A stretch of 29,225 nucleotides of DNA from DUUS01 sp964416365. Its GTDB lineage: Bacteria; Bacillota_I; Bacilli_A; RF39; UBA660. Below are positions 15,238 to 23,206 of the stretch, piece after piece (positions within the stretch are counted from its first letter, which is position 1; each line of letters begins with the position of its first letter). The notes under the pieces are model-generated. The model saw only the letters and a list, made by a program, of their open reading frames with translations, had not been told where the DNA came from and ran no database searches. The stretch lies in contig CAYQDO010000010.1 of assembly GCA_964416365.1 (NCBI GenBank), positions 1 to 29,225 of the forward strand. Reading direction: 5' to 3'. The position numbers were made by a program, and so were the translations under genes.

Positions 15238-17570
15238 TCTAATTCCTCCTTTAAAAATGATAAATCCTTATCGGCACTTAGATAAACATGATTATTAAAA
15301 TTGACAAAACAAATAGATTTATATCTGCAATTTTCACAGCTTAAATTCTTTTTATTTACAATTTTAGGATTGATTTCGAAATTTGCCTCTAAAATATTTT
15401 TGGCAGCTACATCAATTTTAATGTCAGCAATATTAGCTAGTAAGTTAAAGTTTCTTTCTGTAAGAAGTTTGGTAAAATGCTTAAAACCTTTAGAGGAAAT
15501 ACCCATTCCTTTGATATATTCACTGTTATTATATGTAAAATCATATTCAGCAATTGTTGTTTCATCATTTAAGGAATATCCAACTAGTTTCATGTTATCT
15601 TTCTTAATATCTTCAATTGATTTGTCTGGATCGTAAGTAATTATATCTCTAGTTATAGGTTGCAGGTAAATTCCTACAATCTTGGCTTCTGGATAAAAGT
15701 TCTTAACAAGATAAATATAAAAAGGAAGTTGCATTTTTAACCCGTGATTAACCAAAGACAAATCTATTTTAGGATTATAAGTTTTATAGTCGATAATAGC
15801 TATTTTGTCTTGATAACGCATAATTTTATCTATTATACCAGTAAAAAATATTTTAATATCATTATTTTTTTCGAGTTTTAAGTTTTTTTCACAATCTATT
15901 TCTTTAAATAATGTTTGATTATAATGTTCCTTTAATCTTTTAATTATAAATTCCAATTCTTCACACATTTTATTAATAAAAACATGATTTTCAAAAGTTA
16001 AATCAAATTTATTTTCTTGTAGAAATTGTTCTTTAACTTTTTGCAAGTCAAAATCTAATTCATATATTTTTGCTAAAATATAGTGAGTTAAACTCCCTAA
16101 ATAGGCTTCAAAAGTTTGAATATTTTCATTAAAGTTTAAAATATAATCTAAATAATATTTATAAGAACATTTAAAATAGGTATCAACTTTTGTGTATGAT
16201 AAATATAATCCATTTTTAAATAAACTTTTAATTAATTCTGGATTAATCTTCTTATATTGATTTTGATACGAATAAGCATTTAAATCATTATAAGTATTAA
16301 TCAAACAATCTAATTCTTCATGTTTGATTCCATATTTGATTTGTTCGTCAAGTAACATGACCATATTAAACTGATTACTTTTATTTGAAAAAGTACTGGC
16401 TTTATAACCCATATTTTGAATTTTCATATCAGTAGTTAATGGAGAAGGGTATAAAACCCCTTTTAAACCTAATTCTGCATAGGTAATTGTTAAATTTTTA
16501 ATTCGTTTAATAATTTTTGTCCAGGTTTCTCTTTCGTTTTTATTTAATTTTTCAGTTTGTTCAAGAAGATTAGTTTTTTCCTGATCATTTATTAAGTTAT
16601 CATCTTTGTAAATAGTTGGAATAAATTCTTCAGCAAAACCTAATAAATATATATGTTCATTATCGTTTATAGGATGATTGTTAAGTTCAATAATATTAAC
16701 AGCATTTTGATATTTAGGCGTGCTAGTTTTTTTCTTTTTAAATTCTTCGGTTAGTAAATCCTTAATCTCTGAATAATTTTTTTTCCAGTAATATTTATTA
16801 AAAATATTTATAACATCATTGTATAAAACGGAGCCTTGAATTTCTTTTAAGACTTCTTCATAGTTATCAAGGTTATTTAAGATGTTTAAACCAATATTAG
16901 TATCATAGAGAGAAGTTGCACTTGTTAAATTAATTGGTATATTATAGAAATTAAAAACTCTTTTAATAGAAGATTCATATTCAGAATTATAATTAGCTAA
17001 ATAAATATCGTTTAAGTTTGTTCCGGTATTAATCTTTTTAAATATTTCATTAGCAATATATTCTATTTCATCATTGATATTTTTAAATTGTAAAATTATA
17101 TGTTCATAATTTTTAGATTCATCATCTGTTATATTAATGGTAGTTATTTTTTTTATTTGATCTATTAAAAATAAATCTAGCTTAGATAAACAATCAAAGC
17201 CTAAAAAGCACACTTCTTTATTGGTTAATGCTTTAGAAAGATAATTGTCATATATTAATAAATTATTGCTATTAAGCTTATTTTTAAGTTCATTTAATTT
17301 TATTAGTTTAGAATTTTTCAATTCATCTGTTAGGTAGTATAAACTTTCAATATACTCGATAGCGTTCTTATAACTAAGATTTTCTTCCCTCATAACATAG
17401 TATATAGTTTTTTCGTTATAATCAAAAATAAGTTTCTTCTTTAATTCATTTATAGTAATAATTTTAATATTAAGAAGGGGACTCTCATTAATGATTTTTA
17501 ATAAGGCGGTCTTATAGTTATCGTGAACAATAAATATAACGTTGTCTTTTAAATAGTTTTTGATGTCCAT
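15234..17570 (-). CDS. addB: ATP-dependent helicase/nuclease subunit B (AddB), compact form
   Basis: The 778-residue protein has the C-terminal nuclease (GIIDKIMRYQDKIAIIDYK) and the AddB iron-sulfur signature. The signature is Cys468 in TYFKCSYKYYLDY, plus Cys745, Cys748 and Cys754 in SCENCRYKSIC, with the same CxxCxxxxxC spacing as B. subtilis AddB. The protein is about 390 residues shorter than that of B. subtilis. The N terminus (IFIVHDNYKTALLKI) has no Walker A, so the inactivated helicase part cannot bind ATP there. Its job is end processing together with AddA. It ends in TGA, overlapping the addA start by 4 bp. AGGTGG precedes the ATG. It is the first gene of the two-gene operon, with its own promoter just upstream. 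Confidence 0.9.
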   Translation of the reverse strand: MDIKNYLKDNVIFIVHDNYKTALLKIINESPLLNIKIITINELKKKLIFDYNEKTIYYVMREENLSYKNAIEYIESLYYLTDELKNSKLIKLNELKNKLNSNNLLIYDNYLSKALTNKEVCFLGFDCLSKLDLFLIDQIKKITTINITDDESKNYEHIILQFKNINDEIEYIANEIFKKINTGTNLNDIYLANYNSEYESSIKRVFNFYNIPINLTSATSLYDTNIGLNILNNLDNYEEVLKEIQGSVLYNDVINIFNKYYWKKNYSEIKDLLTEEFKKKKTSTPKYQNAVNIIELNNHPINDNEHIYLLGFAEEFIPTIYKDDNLINDQEKTNLLEQTEKLNKNERETWTKIIKRIKNLTITYAELGLKGVLYPSPLTTDMKIQNMGYKASTFSNKSNQFNMVMLLDEQIKYGIKHEELDCLINTYNDLNAYSYQNQYKKINPELIKSLFKNGLYLSYTKVDTYFKCSYKYYLDYILNFNENIQTFEAYLGSLTHYILAKIYELDFDLQKVKEQFLQENKFDLTFENHVFINKMCEELEFIIKRLKEHYNQTLFKEIDCEKNLKLEKNNDIKIFFTGIIDKIMRYQDKIAIIDYKTYNPKIDLSLVNHGLKMQLPFYIYLVKNFYPEAKIVGIYLQPITRDIITYDPDKSIEDIKKDNMKLVGYSLNDETTIAEYDFTYNNSEYIKGMGISSKGFKHFTKLLTERNFNLLANIADIKIDVAAKNILEANFEINPKIVNKKNLSCENCRYKSICFVNFNNHVYLSADKDLSFLKEELE

Positions 17571-17586
17571 ATTACCACCTAAAATA

Positions 17587-17595
17587 ATTATAACA
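17587..17595 (-). promoter_or_regulatory. Extended -10 promoter of addBA
   Basis: The minus strand reads TGTTATAAT (extended -10) 16 bp before the addB ATG. It directly follows the T-run of the preceding terminator. No strong -35 is visible, as is common with TGn boxes. Confidence 0.5.
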
Positions 17596-17633
17596 AAAAA
17601 AGGTCTGTAATGTTATTTTTTTAGACCTTTTTT
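17595..17633 (-). terminator. Terminator after the 88-residue gene
   Basis: Bases 17596-17606 (ending AGGTCT) and 17623-17633 (starting AGACC) form an 11-bp stem around a 16-base loop, with Ts following on the minus strand. It contains the stop codon of the 88-residue gene. Confidence 0.75.
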
Positions 17634-17879
17634 GTTTTGCGTAACTTTAGCAATTCGCATAACCATAGTAGGATCAAATATGTTAGCGATGTTTTCACCT
17701 AGTACATTATATCTTTTAGCTACATCGATAATTGTTTCGGCTATTTCGTCTTGTTCTTGGGTAATAATATATTCATACCAATTTTTTTTGTTATATATAT
17801 CATGATTAATAGCATTTTCATAATCTTTCTTTTGTAATAATTCTAGTTCTAATTTCAAATCAGTGAGTTCTTGTTCCAT
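17613..17879 (-). CDS. Small charged protein, unknown function
   Basis: An 88-residue protein not recognised. The first 20 residues (EQELTDLKLELELLQKK) look like a short coiled coil. The rest is helical, with an acidic centre and a basic end (NKKGLKK). There is no signal peptide or Cys. It begins 2 bp after the VanY-like stop codon. Its ribosome binding site AAGGGG is formed by the last codons of that gene, so it is translationally coupled to it. Confidence 0.65.
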   Translation of the reverse strand: MEQELTDLKLELELLQKKDYENAINHDIYNKKNWYEYIITQEQDEIAETIIDVAKRYNVLGENIANIFDPTMVMRIAKVTQNKKGLKK

Positions 17880-17881
17880 AA

Positions 17882-18799
17882 TTACCCCTTATATTTAGAA
17901 TCTATGCCAAAATAAATTTCCATAGTTATCCAATCTCCATTATTATATAGTTTTGATGCCAAATCTTTTCCTACATATCTTAAATGCCATGGTTCATATT
18001 TATAACCGGTTTCATCGGTTTTATTTTTCGGATATCTAATGATAAATCCATAAAGATGAGCGTTATCTTGGACCCATTTTCCTTCATTAGTAGCTGCGAA
18101 AGAATCATCTACGGAATTTAAATCGAAAGAAAGACCGCTTTGATGTTCAGAGTGCCCTGGCCTAGCCGAAAAAGTATCCGCTTTTTCTTTGCCGTCACGA
18201 TTAACATATTTTTCATATAAGCCTTGTTGATACGAATAAGAACGATAACCACTTTGAATATAAATATTTAAACCAACAGATGTGGCATCATTTTTCATTT
18301 TTGTCCATTGTTCGTAGGCATCTTTGTCAATACAGTTTGAACAAATTTCATCGGTAATAGCTTTATAAGTGTTTTTAGGAATCCAAGTACTTTCAAGAGA
18401 GTAAGTTTTATTAACTACTAAATAATCATCAACATAATAACCACCATTAATTTTTTCTATAGTATAACCTTTAGGGGTAGTTCCTACATAATTAGGATTA
18501 TTCGGTGTGGCTTTTTTTGTTGTTGTGGTTGTCTTTTTAGTAGTTGTTTTACTTGTAGTGTGCGTTGTAGTATCCTGATTTTTACCTGTTTCTTCTTGGT
18601 TTATTTTTATCTCACTCACTTTCCATCTAATTAAAAAGATAGCTAAAAAGACAAGTATTGCGATTAAATAATGACCTATTTTTAGTCTCCTTCTTTTTGT
18701 TCTTTTTTTAAAATAGTTATAAATTATATAAAAAATAGGCGAAACTACAGCTAAAAACATTAAAAAATCTGATAAAAAGTCTTGGATTTCTAAGCTCAT
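17882..18799 (-). CDS. VanY-type D-alanyl-D-alanine carboxypeptidase (M15B)
   Basis: The 305-residue protein has two N-terminal membrane helices (about 12-29 and 43-58) separated by a very basic stretch. A Thr/Lys linker (77-97) and an extracellular VanY domain (about 160-285) follow. Zinc ligands are readable: SEHQSGLSFDL gives His219 and Asp226, and EPWHLRYVG gives catalytic Glu269 and His272. SGYRS (183-187) is also typical. The enzyme trims the terminal D-Ala from peptidoglycan stem peptides. A short CxxC (EICSNC, 152-156) lies just before the domain. With helices at 12-29 and 43-58 the N terminus should be outside and the basic loop inside. GAGGAT precedes the ATG. It is cotranscribed with the 88-residue gene. 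Confidence 0.9.
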   Translation of the reverse strand: MSLEIQDFLSDFLMFLAVVSPIFYIIYNYFKKRTKRRRLKIGHYLIAILVFLAIFLIRWKVSEIKINQEETGKNQDTTTHTTSKTTTKKTTTTTKKATPNNPNYVGTTPKGYTIEKINGGYYVDDYLVVNKTYSLESTWIPKNTYKAITDEICSNCIDKDAYEQWTKMKNDATSVGLNIYIQSGYRSYSYQQGLYEKYVNRDGKEKADTFSARPGHSEHQSGLSFDLNSVDDSFAATNEGKWVQDNAHLYGFIIRYPKNKTDETGYKYEPWHLRYVGKDLASKLYNNGDWITMEIYFGIDSKYKG

Positions 18800-18824
18800 A
18801 TAATCATATCCTCAATTAATTATA

Positions 18825-19655
18825 TCATTTATCTTTTACTTTATTATATTTTATGTGGTTATCTTCTAGAAATTTGACAATTGCCTTAGAATTAATAGCT
18901 AGACCAAGATCAATAAAGGAAGTACGGTTTTCTCCAATGGAAGAAGAAATTCTTTTAGTACCAATTAACATCCCAATTATTTCGCCTTTTTCATTTAAAA
19001 CTGGGCCACCATTTTGACCAGGTATTACTGGCATAGAAGTTTCAAACATAGTGATTTCATTATTTTGGTCAGCAACCAACCTGGTTATCATACCGCTTAA
19101 AGGAAAGATTGGAAAGTTCATCACTTTATTGGTTGTTTTTACTTTTTCGTTTTCGAAATCATAAGCAAATGTGTCATATTCAGGGAAAGCAAAACCTAGA
19201 CCACAAATCATGCTTCCCATTTCGGTTATTGATATATTAAAATTTGGAAAGTTATTAACTAAAACTTTATCTTTATTTTCAATTTTAATAATAGCCAAAT
19301 CTAAATACTCGTGTTTAATAATTGTTAGTCTACCAGGATTTTGGGCAATATCTATTAAAATATTATGTATAGCTATAATTGTATCACTTTTTATATCATA
19401 TTTTTTCTCGATTTTCTCCGTTTTATTTTTCTTTACTGATTGTATTTCTTTTAAAATTGGGGGAAACGCATCATTTATGTCATCTGCTGCTAAAAAAGCA
19501 TCTGCCACATGGGAACAGGTTAATAAATCGCCTTCCTCATTTAAGACAATAACTGTATTGATACCATTTATTAATTTTCTATTTTTATACAAAATTTTCC
19601 CAGTCAAAAAAGGTTTGGTATAAGTAATAGCGTTTTTTATTGCTTTTATAAACAT
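18825..19655 (-). CDS. Trypsin-fold protein with catalytic Ser replaced by Asn
   Basis: The 276-residue protein has the landmarks of a chymotrypsin/HtrA-like fold. They are LLTCSHV (His49), EYLDLAIIKI (Asp119), MICGLGFAFPE, and the Ser-loop region PVIPGQNGGPVLNEKGEIIG. The usual GxSGGP reads GQNGGP, so the nucleophile position is Asn215 (codon AAT, one change from AGT). It is therefore probably not a working serine protease and may bind peptides or act as a scaffold. There is no clear signal peptide. An insertion between His and Asp (about 60-105) is charged and helical. I set the start at the ATG 3 codons into the open frame, because AGGTGAT, the best ribosome binding site, overlaps the earlier GTG at 19664. 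Confidence 0.75.
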   Translation of the reverse strand: MFIKAIKNAITYTKPFLTGKILYKNRKLINGINTVIVLNEEGDLLTCSHVADAFLAADDINDAFPPILKEIQSVKKNKTEKIEKKYDIKSDTIIAIHNILIDIAQNPGRLTIIKHEYLDLAIIKIENKDKVLVNNFPNFNISITEMGSMICGLGFAFPEYDTFAYDFENEKVKTTNKVMNFPIFPLSGMITRLVADQNNEITMFETSMPVIPGQNGGPVLNEKGEIIGMLIGTKRISSSIGENRTSFIDLGLAINSKAIVKFLEDNHIKYNKVKDK

Positions 19656-19672
19656 TTTAATCACCTATCAAA

Positions 19673-19681
19673 ATTATAGCA
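19673..19681 (-). promoter_or_regulatory. Extended -10 promoter of the trypsin-fold gene
   Basis: The minus strand reads TGCTATAAT 18 bp before the ATG, immediately after the T-run of the upstream terminator. A good -35 is not seen; the region it would occupy is the terminator stem. Confidence 0.55.
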
Positions 19682-19682
19682 T

Positions 19683-19711
19683 AAAAAATGCTTATAATTA
19701 ATTATAAGCAT
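19683..19711 (-). terminator. Palindromic terminator after the 62-residue gene
   Basis: Bases 19688-19711 are a perfect 24-bp palindrome (arm ATGCTTATAA), followed on the minus strand by six Ts. It includes the stop codon of the small membrane protein. Confidence 0.8.
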
Positions 19712-19886
19712 CTCTGGTTATTTGAAAAATACCATATATTCCAATTACTATTGAAAAGGTCATTAGGACTACACAAAAAACGTCTTCTACTTTAGCAGAC
19801 TTATATAATAGTAGCGTACCTATTAAACAAATGATACTAACTAATAAAGTAATCCAGCCATAAGAAAATTTTTTCTTTTTTTTCAT
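19698..19886 (-). CDS. Small two-helix membrane protein
   Basis: The 62-residue protein MKKKKKFSYG... has two membrane helices (about 11-28 and 33-54) and a basic N terminus that should stay inside. No family was recognised. The start at 19886 follows GGGGAAG; the open frame extends 18 codons further upstream but without a ribosome binding site. It lies 54 bp after the 113-residue gene and may be cotranscribed with it. Confidence 0.65.
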   Translation of the reverse strand: MKKKKKFSYGWITLLVSIICLIGTLLLYKSAKVEDVFCVVLMTFSIVIGIYGIFQITRDAYN

Positions 19887-19940
19887 ATTTCTTCCCCAGT
19901 ATTCTAAAAATATTATATCATATATCTCTAAACAGGACAA

Positions 19941-20282
19941 TTATAGGCCAAAACGTATTTCTTTTATTTCTTCTACATTCAATTCAGGTCTACCAGTTAT
20001 ATCAGTTGGGTATTGTTTAAATTGACCACTATTTTGAAGTCTATTATATTGATTATTAAAGCTAGTAAAGTCATAATAATTTTTATTAATAATCGAATCA
20101 TATGTTGTTAAACCAGTAGTTTTGTCACAATAAACTGCAAAGCGATGAATATTTCCTGAAAAAAATTTCTTATTGTTATTTTTGTTAGGTGTGTACTGGC
20201 TTTTAACTGTAAAACCAAATCCAACAAAGTCTTCCATTTGTGCCATATTCATTTTTAGAATATACATTTTTTCGGATATCAA
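19941..20282 (-). CDS. Unknown 113-residue protein
   Basis: Not recognised. It is a soluble protein with mixed secondary structure; the centre is rich in Asn, Tyr and Phe (FTVKSQYTPNKNNNKKFF, NKNYYDFTSFNNQYNRL) and the C-terminal end is acidic (VEEIKEIRF). The best start is TTG at 20282, 8 bases after GAGGAGG. The in-frame ATG at residue 6 is too far from that site. It has its own SigA-type promoter, so it is expressed in growing cells. Confidence 0.6.
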   Translation of the reverse strand: MISEKMYILKMNMAQMEDFVGFGFTVKSQYTPNKNNNKKFFSGNIHRFAVYCDKTTGLTTYDSIINKNYYDFTSFNNQYNRLQNSGQFKQYPTDITGRPELNVEEIKEIRFGL

Positions 20283-20308
20283 ACTGTGTTCCTCCTCACA
20301 GGAAACAT

Positions 20309-20336
20309 ATTATATCAAATATATTAGAAAATTCAA
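20309..20336 (-). promoter_or_regulatory. SigA-type promoter for the 113-residue gene
   Basis: On the minus strand TTGAAT (20331-20336), 16 bp and TATAAT (20309-20314). The -35 overlaps the stop codon of the preceding GGDEF-like gene. Confidence 0.75.
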
Positions 20337-21601
20337 TTATGTTTAAATGATATGTGTTTTTCTTTATCGGCTAAATTTCCTTCAAATAATGCCTCTTTAG
20401 AAATGTTCTTAATAAATGTCAACTCTTCTTCATTTTCTATTTTCATAAATATTGGTACCGTATCATTTTCTAAGAATGCTTGAACATTATGATTTAGAAA
20501 AGAATAGTATTTCTTATTTTCTCTAGCCGTTTTCCATAATGCTGGACCAATTTTTATATATTTTATATTAACTTGTGGCCATATACAAAGAAATGGATTG
20601 CTCTCATTTAGTTCAAAACCACTTAAAGCAACTTCAAATCCATATCGACTTATTAAATTTATTTGTTCAACTAGAGCAGAATGTTTTTCTTTAAAATCAC
20701 TTACATTAACACATACAATAAAATCCTCAGGATTACCTTTCATTACACTGGCTAAGGTAGCTATGAATCTCGGAAAAGGATTTGTTACATTAAATAAAGA
20801 GTTTGCATAAATATTGATTATTATTTTTTTACCGTAGGGAACCGAAGATGATAAAATTATTTTTCTTAAATTTAAATAATCTAACTTCTTTAGGTTTCCA
20901 GATTTTTCTAATAGATTTAAACGTTGTTCAGTAAATAACTTATTATTTTCTAAATCTTTAGTATAAACATCAATAATATCGGTTGGTATTCTATTAGTTT
21001 GATATACAACTCTGCTAGCTAAAGGAAGTTGATCTGATGTAATTGCTTGAGATGTTTTTTTAAGGAAACCTTTATCAGTAACCATCGCATTATATACTAT
21101 TTCATCGTAATTAAAATAATTCGTATCGCGTTTTTTAGCTTCGTACATCATTGCATCAGCTTTTTGAATAGTTTCTTCCATATCTTCATCAGCCGGCACT
21201 ATTCCAGCATTAAATCCATAAGCCAAAGGCAATAATCCTGCTTCATAATCACTGATAATCAATTTTTTACATTTCTCAAATTGCGCTGGCAGCTCTGATA
21301 TATTATTATTTGTTAAAGCTAAAAACTCGTCACCGTGTTTTCTAGTTAATAAACTATTGGGAAATACAGCTTTTAATATTTTTCCAAAAGAGGCAAGACA
21401 GGCATCACCTTCATGATGACTGAATTCATCATTGATTTTTTTGAACTTGTTAAAATCAAAAAATATTAGATTAGAGTTTGGATACTTGTTAAGATAGTTG
21501 GCATATTGTTCCATGAAAAAATTCATGTTATTCAATTTTGTTATTAGATCTAGACATTTAGAGTTATCGTGTAGTTTAGGTTCGGACACAGTTTTTCTCA
21601 C
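20333..21601 (-). CDS. Degenerate GGDEF/EAL-like protein
   Basis: The 422-residue protein has a recognisable GGDEF domain in residues about 15-170. FFDFNKFKKINDEF carries the metal-type Asp49. The signature reads TRKHGDEF (HGDEF, 89-93), so the first Gly is His, and the domain ends with ADAMMYEAKK. No RxxD inhibitory site precedes it. The C-terminal half (about 190-415) follows an EAL-domain layout (YGFEVALSGFEL, then VNIKYIKIGPALW). However, the EAL motif, the Asp-Asp pair and the other metal ligands are missing. It is probably not active as a phosphodiesterase and questionable as a cyclase; it may sense c-di-GMP or GTP. There is no membrane or sensor domain. The start is GTG preceded by GAGGG; the stop is TGA. 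Confidence 0.75.
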   Translation of the reverse strand: MRKTVSEPKLHDNSKCLDLITKLNNMNFFMEQYANYLNKYPNSNLIFFDFNKFKKINDEFSHHEGDACLASFGKILKAVFPNSLLTRKHGDEFLALTNNNISELPAQFEKCKKLIISDYEAGLLPLAYGFNAGIVPADEDMEETIQKADAMMYEAKKRDTNYFNYDEIVYNAMVTDKGFLKKTSQAITSDQLPLASRVVYQTNRIPTDIIDVYTKDLENNKLFTEQRLNLLEKSGNLKKLDYLNLRKIILSSSVPYGKKIIINIYANSLFNVTNPFPRFIATLASVMKGNPEDFIVCVNVSDFKEKHSALVEQINLISRYGFEVALSGFELNESNPFLCIWPQVNIKYIKIGPALWKTARENKKYYSFLNHNVQAFLENDTVPIFMKIENEEELTFIKNISKEALFEGNLADKEKHISFKHN

Positions 21602-21628
21602 TATACTTTTCCCTCAATTTCTGCATGC

Positions 21629-21637
21629 ATTATAACA
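21629..21637 (-). promoter_or_regulatory. Extended -10 promoter of the GGDEF-like gene
   Basis: The minus strand reads TGTTATAAT 27 bp before the GTG start. No clear -35 is seen. It is divergent from the promoter at 21689-21716. Confidence 0.5.
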
Positions 21638-21688
21638 TAAATATATTAGGTTGGCTAGTTGTTTATAACTTGTCTTGTACTATTTCGC

Positions 21689-21716
21689 TTTACTTTTAGT
21701 GAAAAATTTGTATAAT
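21689..21716 (+). promoter_or_regulatory. SigA-type promoter for the HD/kinase-like gene
   Basis: TTTACT (21689-21694), 16 bp and TATAAT (21711-21716), 30 bp before the ATG at 21747. Confidence 0.65.
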
Positions 21717-21746
21717 AAAAGTCTACGTATTAAAAGGAGTGCAATC

Positions 21747-22922
21747 ATGAAAATTAGTGAAAGAGCATTACATTTTACTATTAAAACTTATGAAGAATTA
21801 AATCATGAACACAATATTTTGCATTCAATGACAGTTGGAGATATATTAAAATACTATGATTTTGATGATAAAGTTGTAGCAGCAGGCTATCTTCATGATT
21901 TATTAGATAATACTAGTTATACTACCGACGATATATCTAAACTTTTTGGAGGAGATGTAGCTAGTCTCTTAATGACTTTTGCTGTTTCTAAATCTATTGA
22001 TCAAAAATCACAAACAAAAAATGCTCAATATTTACCAGCGCGTAATAAAGCAATTATTATTGCAGATTTAATAGCCAGTTTGGAAGAAATAATTATTTTT
22101 CCACATAAAGCTGATTCTATTGACAAGGATTATATTGAAGAAATGTTTGCAAGTTTGGAATATGAGTCTTATGATACGGAACTTGCCCCTCTACTAGATC
22201 GTTTATACAAAAATATTTTGGTAGTATTTTATGATTATAATGATGTAATTACTTATTCAGAAGATAATGTCAATTCTAATGAAGAATTGGTTAAATTAAA
22301 AGAAATCTTAAATAGTTCAAAACCGAGTATAATTGAATTTTCTAAAAAGAAAGAATCAAATAATTTTACCCAAATCTGTTTAGACTTCTTCAAAAGAAAT
22401 AACTACAAAATAAAAGTATTAGATCAAACTCAAAAAAATAAAAAATATGAGAAACAATATATGGATTCAAAAGGACTAAGCATAAAAGAAAGAAACCTTT
22501 TATTAACTTATGAGGTAAGTGGTAATCTCTTAAGTGAACTTTCAGGTAATCAAGAAATTATTTTGTTAGATGAAAATTTATTCAATCGCCTAACTTGGAT
22601 CAAAAGATTGATTGATAATGGAAAAATAACTGAAACGGAATTTATACAGTATTTAAACTATTATATGTTTCAAATTAATCAATTAATAGACTATGTTGTT
22701 ATACCATATAAAAATGATTTAACTAAAATAAATTTCGATACAGTTGAACACGAAGCATCTTTATATTGCTGTCAAAAACTATTAGGAGGCAATAACTTAC
22801 TAAATGCTGATGATGAAAACAATTTATATCAAATTCTAATTTATCTTTTACCAATTATGAATAATAAAGATGATATTGAACAATTAAAATTTATGTTAGA
22901 AAAAAAGGACCAAAATGTTTAG
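21747..22922 (+). CDS. RelA/SpoT-like HD domain fused to a degenerate P-loop kinase-like domain
   Basis: The 391-residue protein has two parts. Residues 1-165 resemble the HD domain of the product at 28467-29087: His26 in ILHSM, VVAAGYLHD (His50-Asp51), and Asp107 in IIADL. The hydrolase EDT motif is changed to DNT (54-56). Residues about 192-345 have the shape of a deoxynucleoside or thymidylate kinase. SIIEFSKKKESNNFTQICLD stands where a Walker A strand-loop-helix (IIEFSG--GSGKTTQ) would be expected. YEVSGNLLSEL and IILLDENLFNRLTWIKRLID match the Asp-Arg-type middle region, and LIDYVVIPYKND a late strand. The P-loop Gly and Lys are gone, so it should not bind ATP normally. The ATG at 21747 follows AAAGGAGTG; the longer frame from 21675 starts upstream of the promoter boxes. 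Confidence 0.65.
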   Translation: MKISERALHFTIKTYEELNHEHNILHSMTVGDILKYYDFDDKVVAAGYLHDLLDNTSYTTDDISKLFGGDVASLLMTFAVSKSIDQKSQTKNAQYLPARNKAIIIADLIASLEEIIIFPHKADSIDKDYIEEMFASLEYESYDTELAPLLDRLYKNILVVFYDYNDVITYSEDNVNSNEELVKLKEILNSSKPSIIEFSKKKESNNFTQICLDFFKRNNYKIKVLDQTQKNKKYEKQYMDSKGLSIKERNLLLTYEVSGNLLSELSGNQEIILLDENLFNRLTWIKRLIDNGKITETEFIQYLNYYMFQINQLIDYVVIPYKNDLTKINFDTVEHEASLYCCQKLLGGNNLLNADDENNLYQILIYLLPIMNNKDDIEQLKFMLEKKDQNV

Positions 22923-22929
22923 TCCTTTT
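22903..22929. terminator. Bidirectional terminator between convergent genes
   Basis: AAAAGGAC (22903-22910) pairs with GTCCTTTT (22922-22929) around an 11-base loop. T-rich runs follow on both strands. It overlaps the ends of both flanking genes. Confidence 0.75.
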
Positions 22930-23206
22930 ATTTTTTAGTATTTTGATAATAATTTCTTTCAGCAATCTCATTTAAAATTATTTCTAATTCTTCATCGTCT
23001 GTTTCTTCTAAAGCATTATTAATTAGAAAAATTAATTGATTAAACGATGTAATGGATTCTAAAGGGATATCATATTTTTCTAAAATAGATATTTGATATT
23101 CAGTTAGTGTTAGATGAGAATTAACTTTTCTTAATTTATTTTTGTTAAAATCAATTTCTGATAATAAATCATTTATGGGAATATTTTTATTATTCGCCTT
23201 TTCCAT
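22928..23206 (-). CDS. Unknown 92-residue helical protein
   Basis: Not recognised. The product is predicted to be all helix (LRKVNSHLTLTEYQISILEK then SITSFNQLIFLINNALEETDDEELEIILNEI by position), acidic in the second half, with no signal peptide. I chose the ATG at 23206 (MEKANNKN), which overlaps the upstream gene by 17 bp (shared ATG...TAA), a typical coupling arrangement. The longer frame from 23251 would run 62 bp into that gene. Neither start has a strong ribosome binding site. Confidence 0.55.
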   Translation of the reverse strand: MEKANNKNIPINDLLSEIDFNKNKLRKVNSHLTLTEYQISILEKYDIPLESITSFNQLIFLINNALEETDDEELEIILNEIAERNYYQNTKK

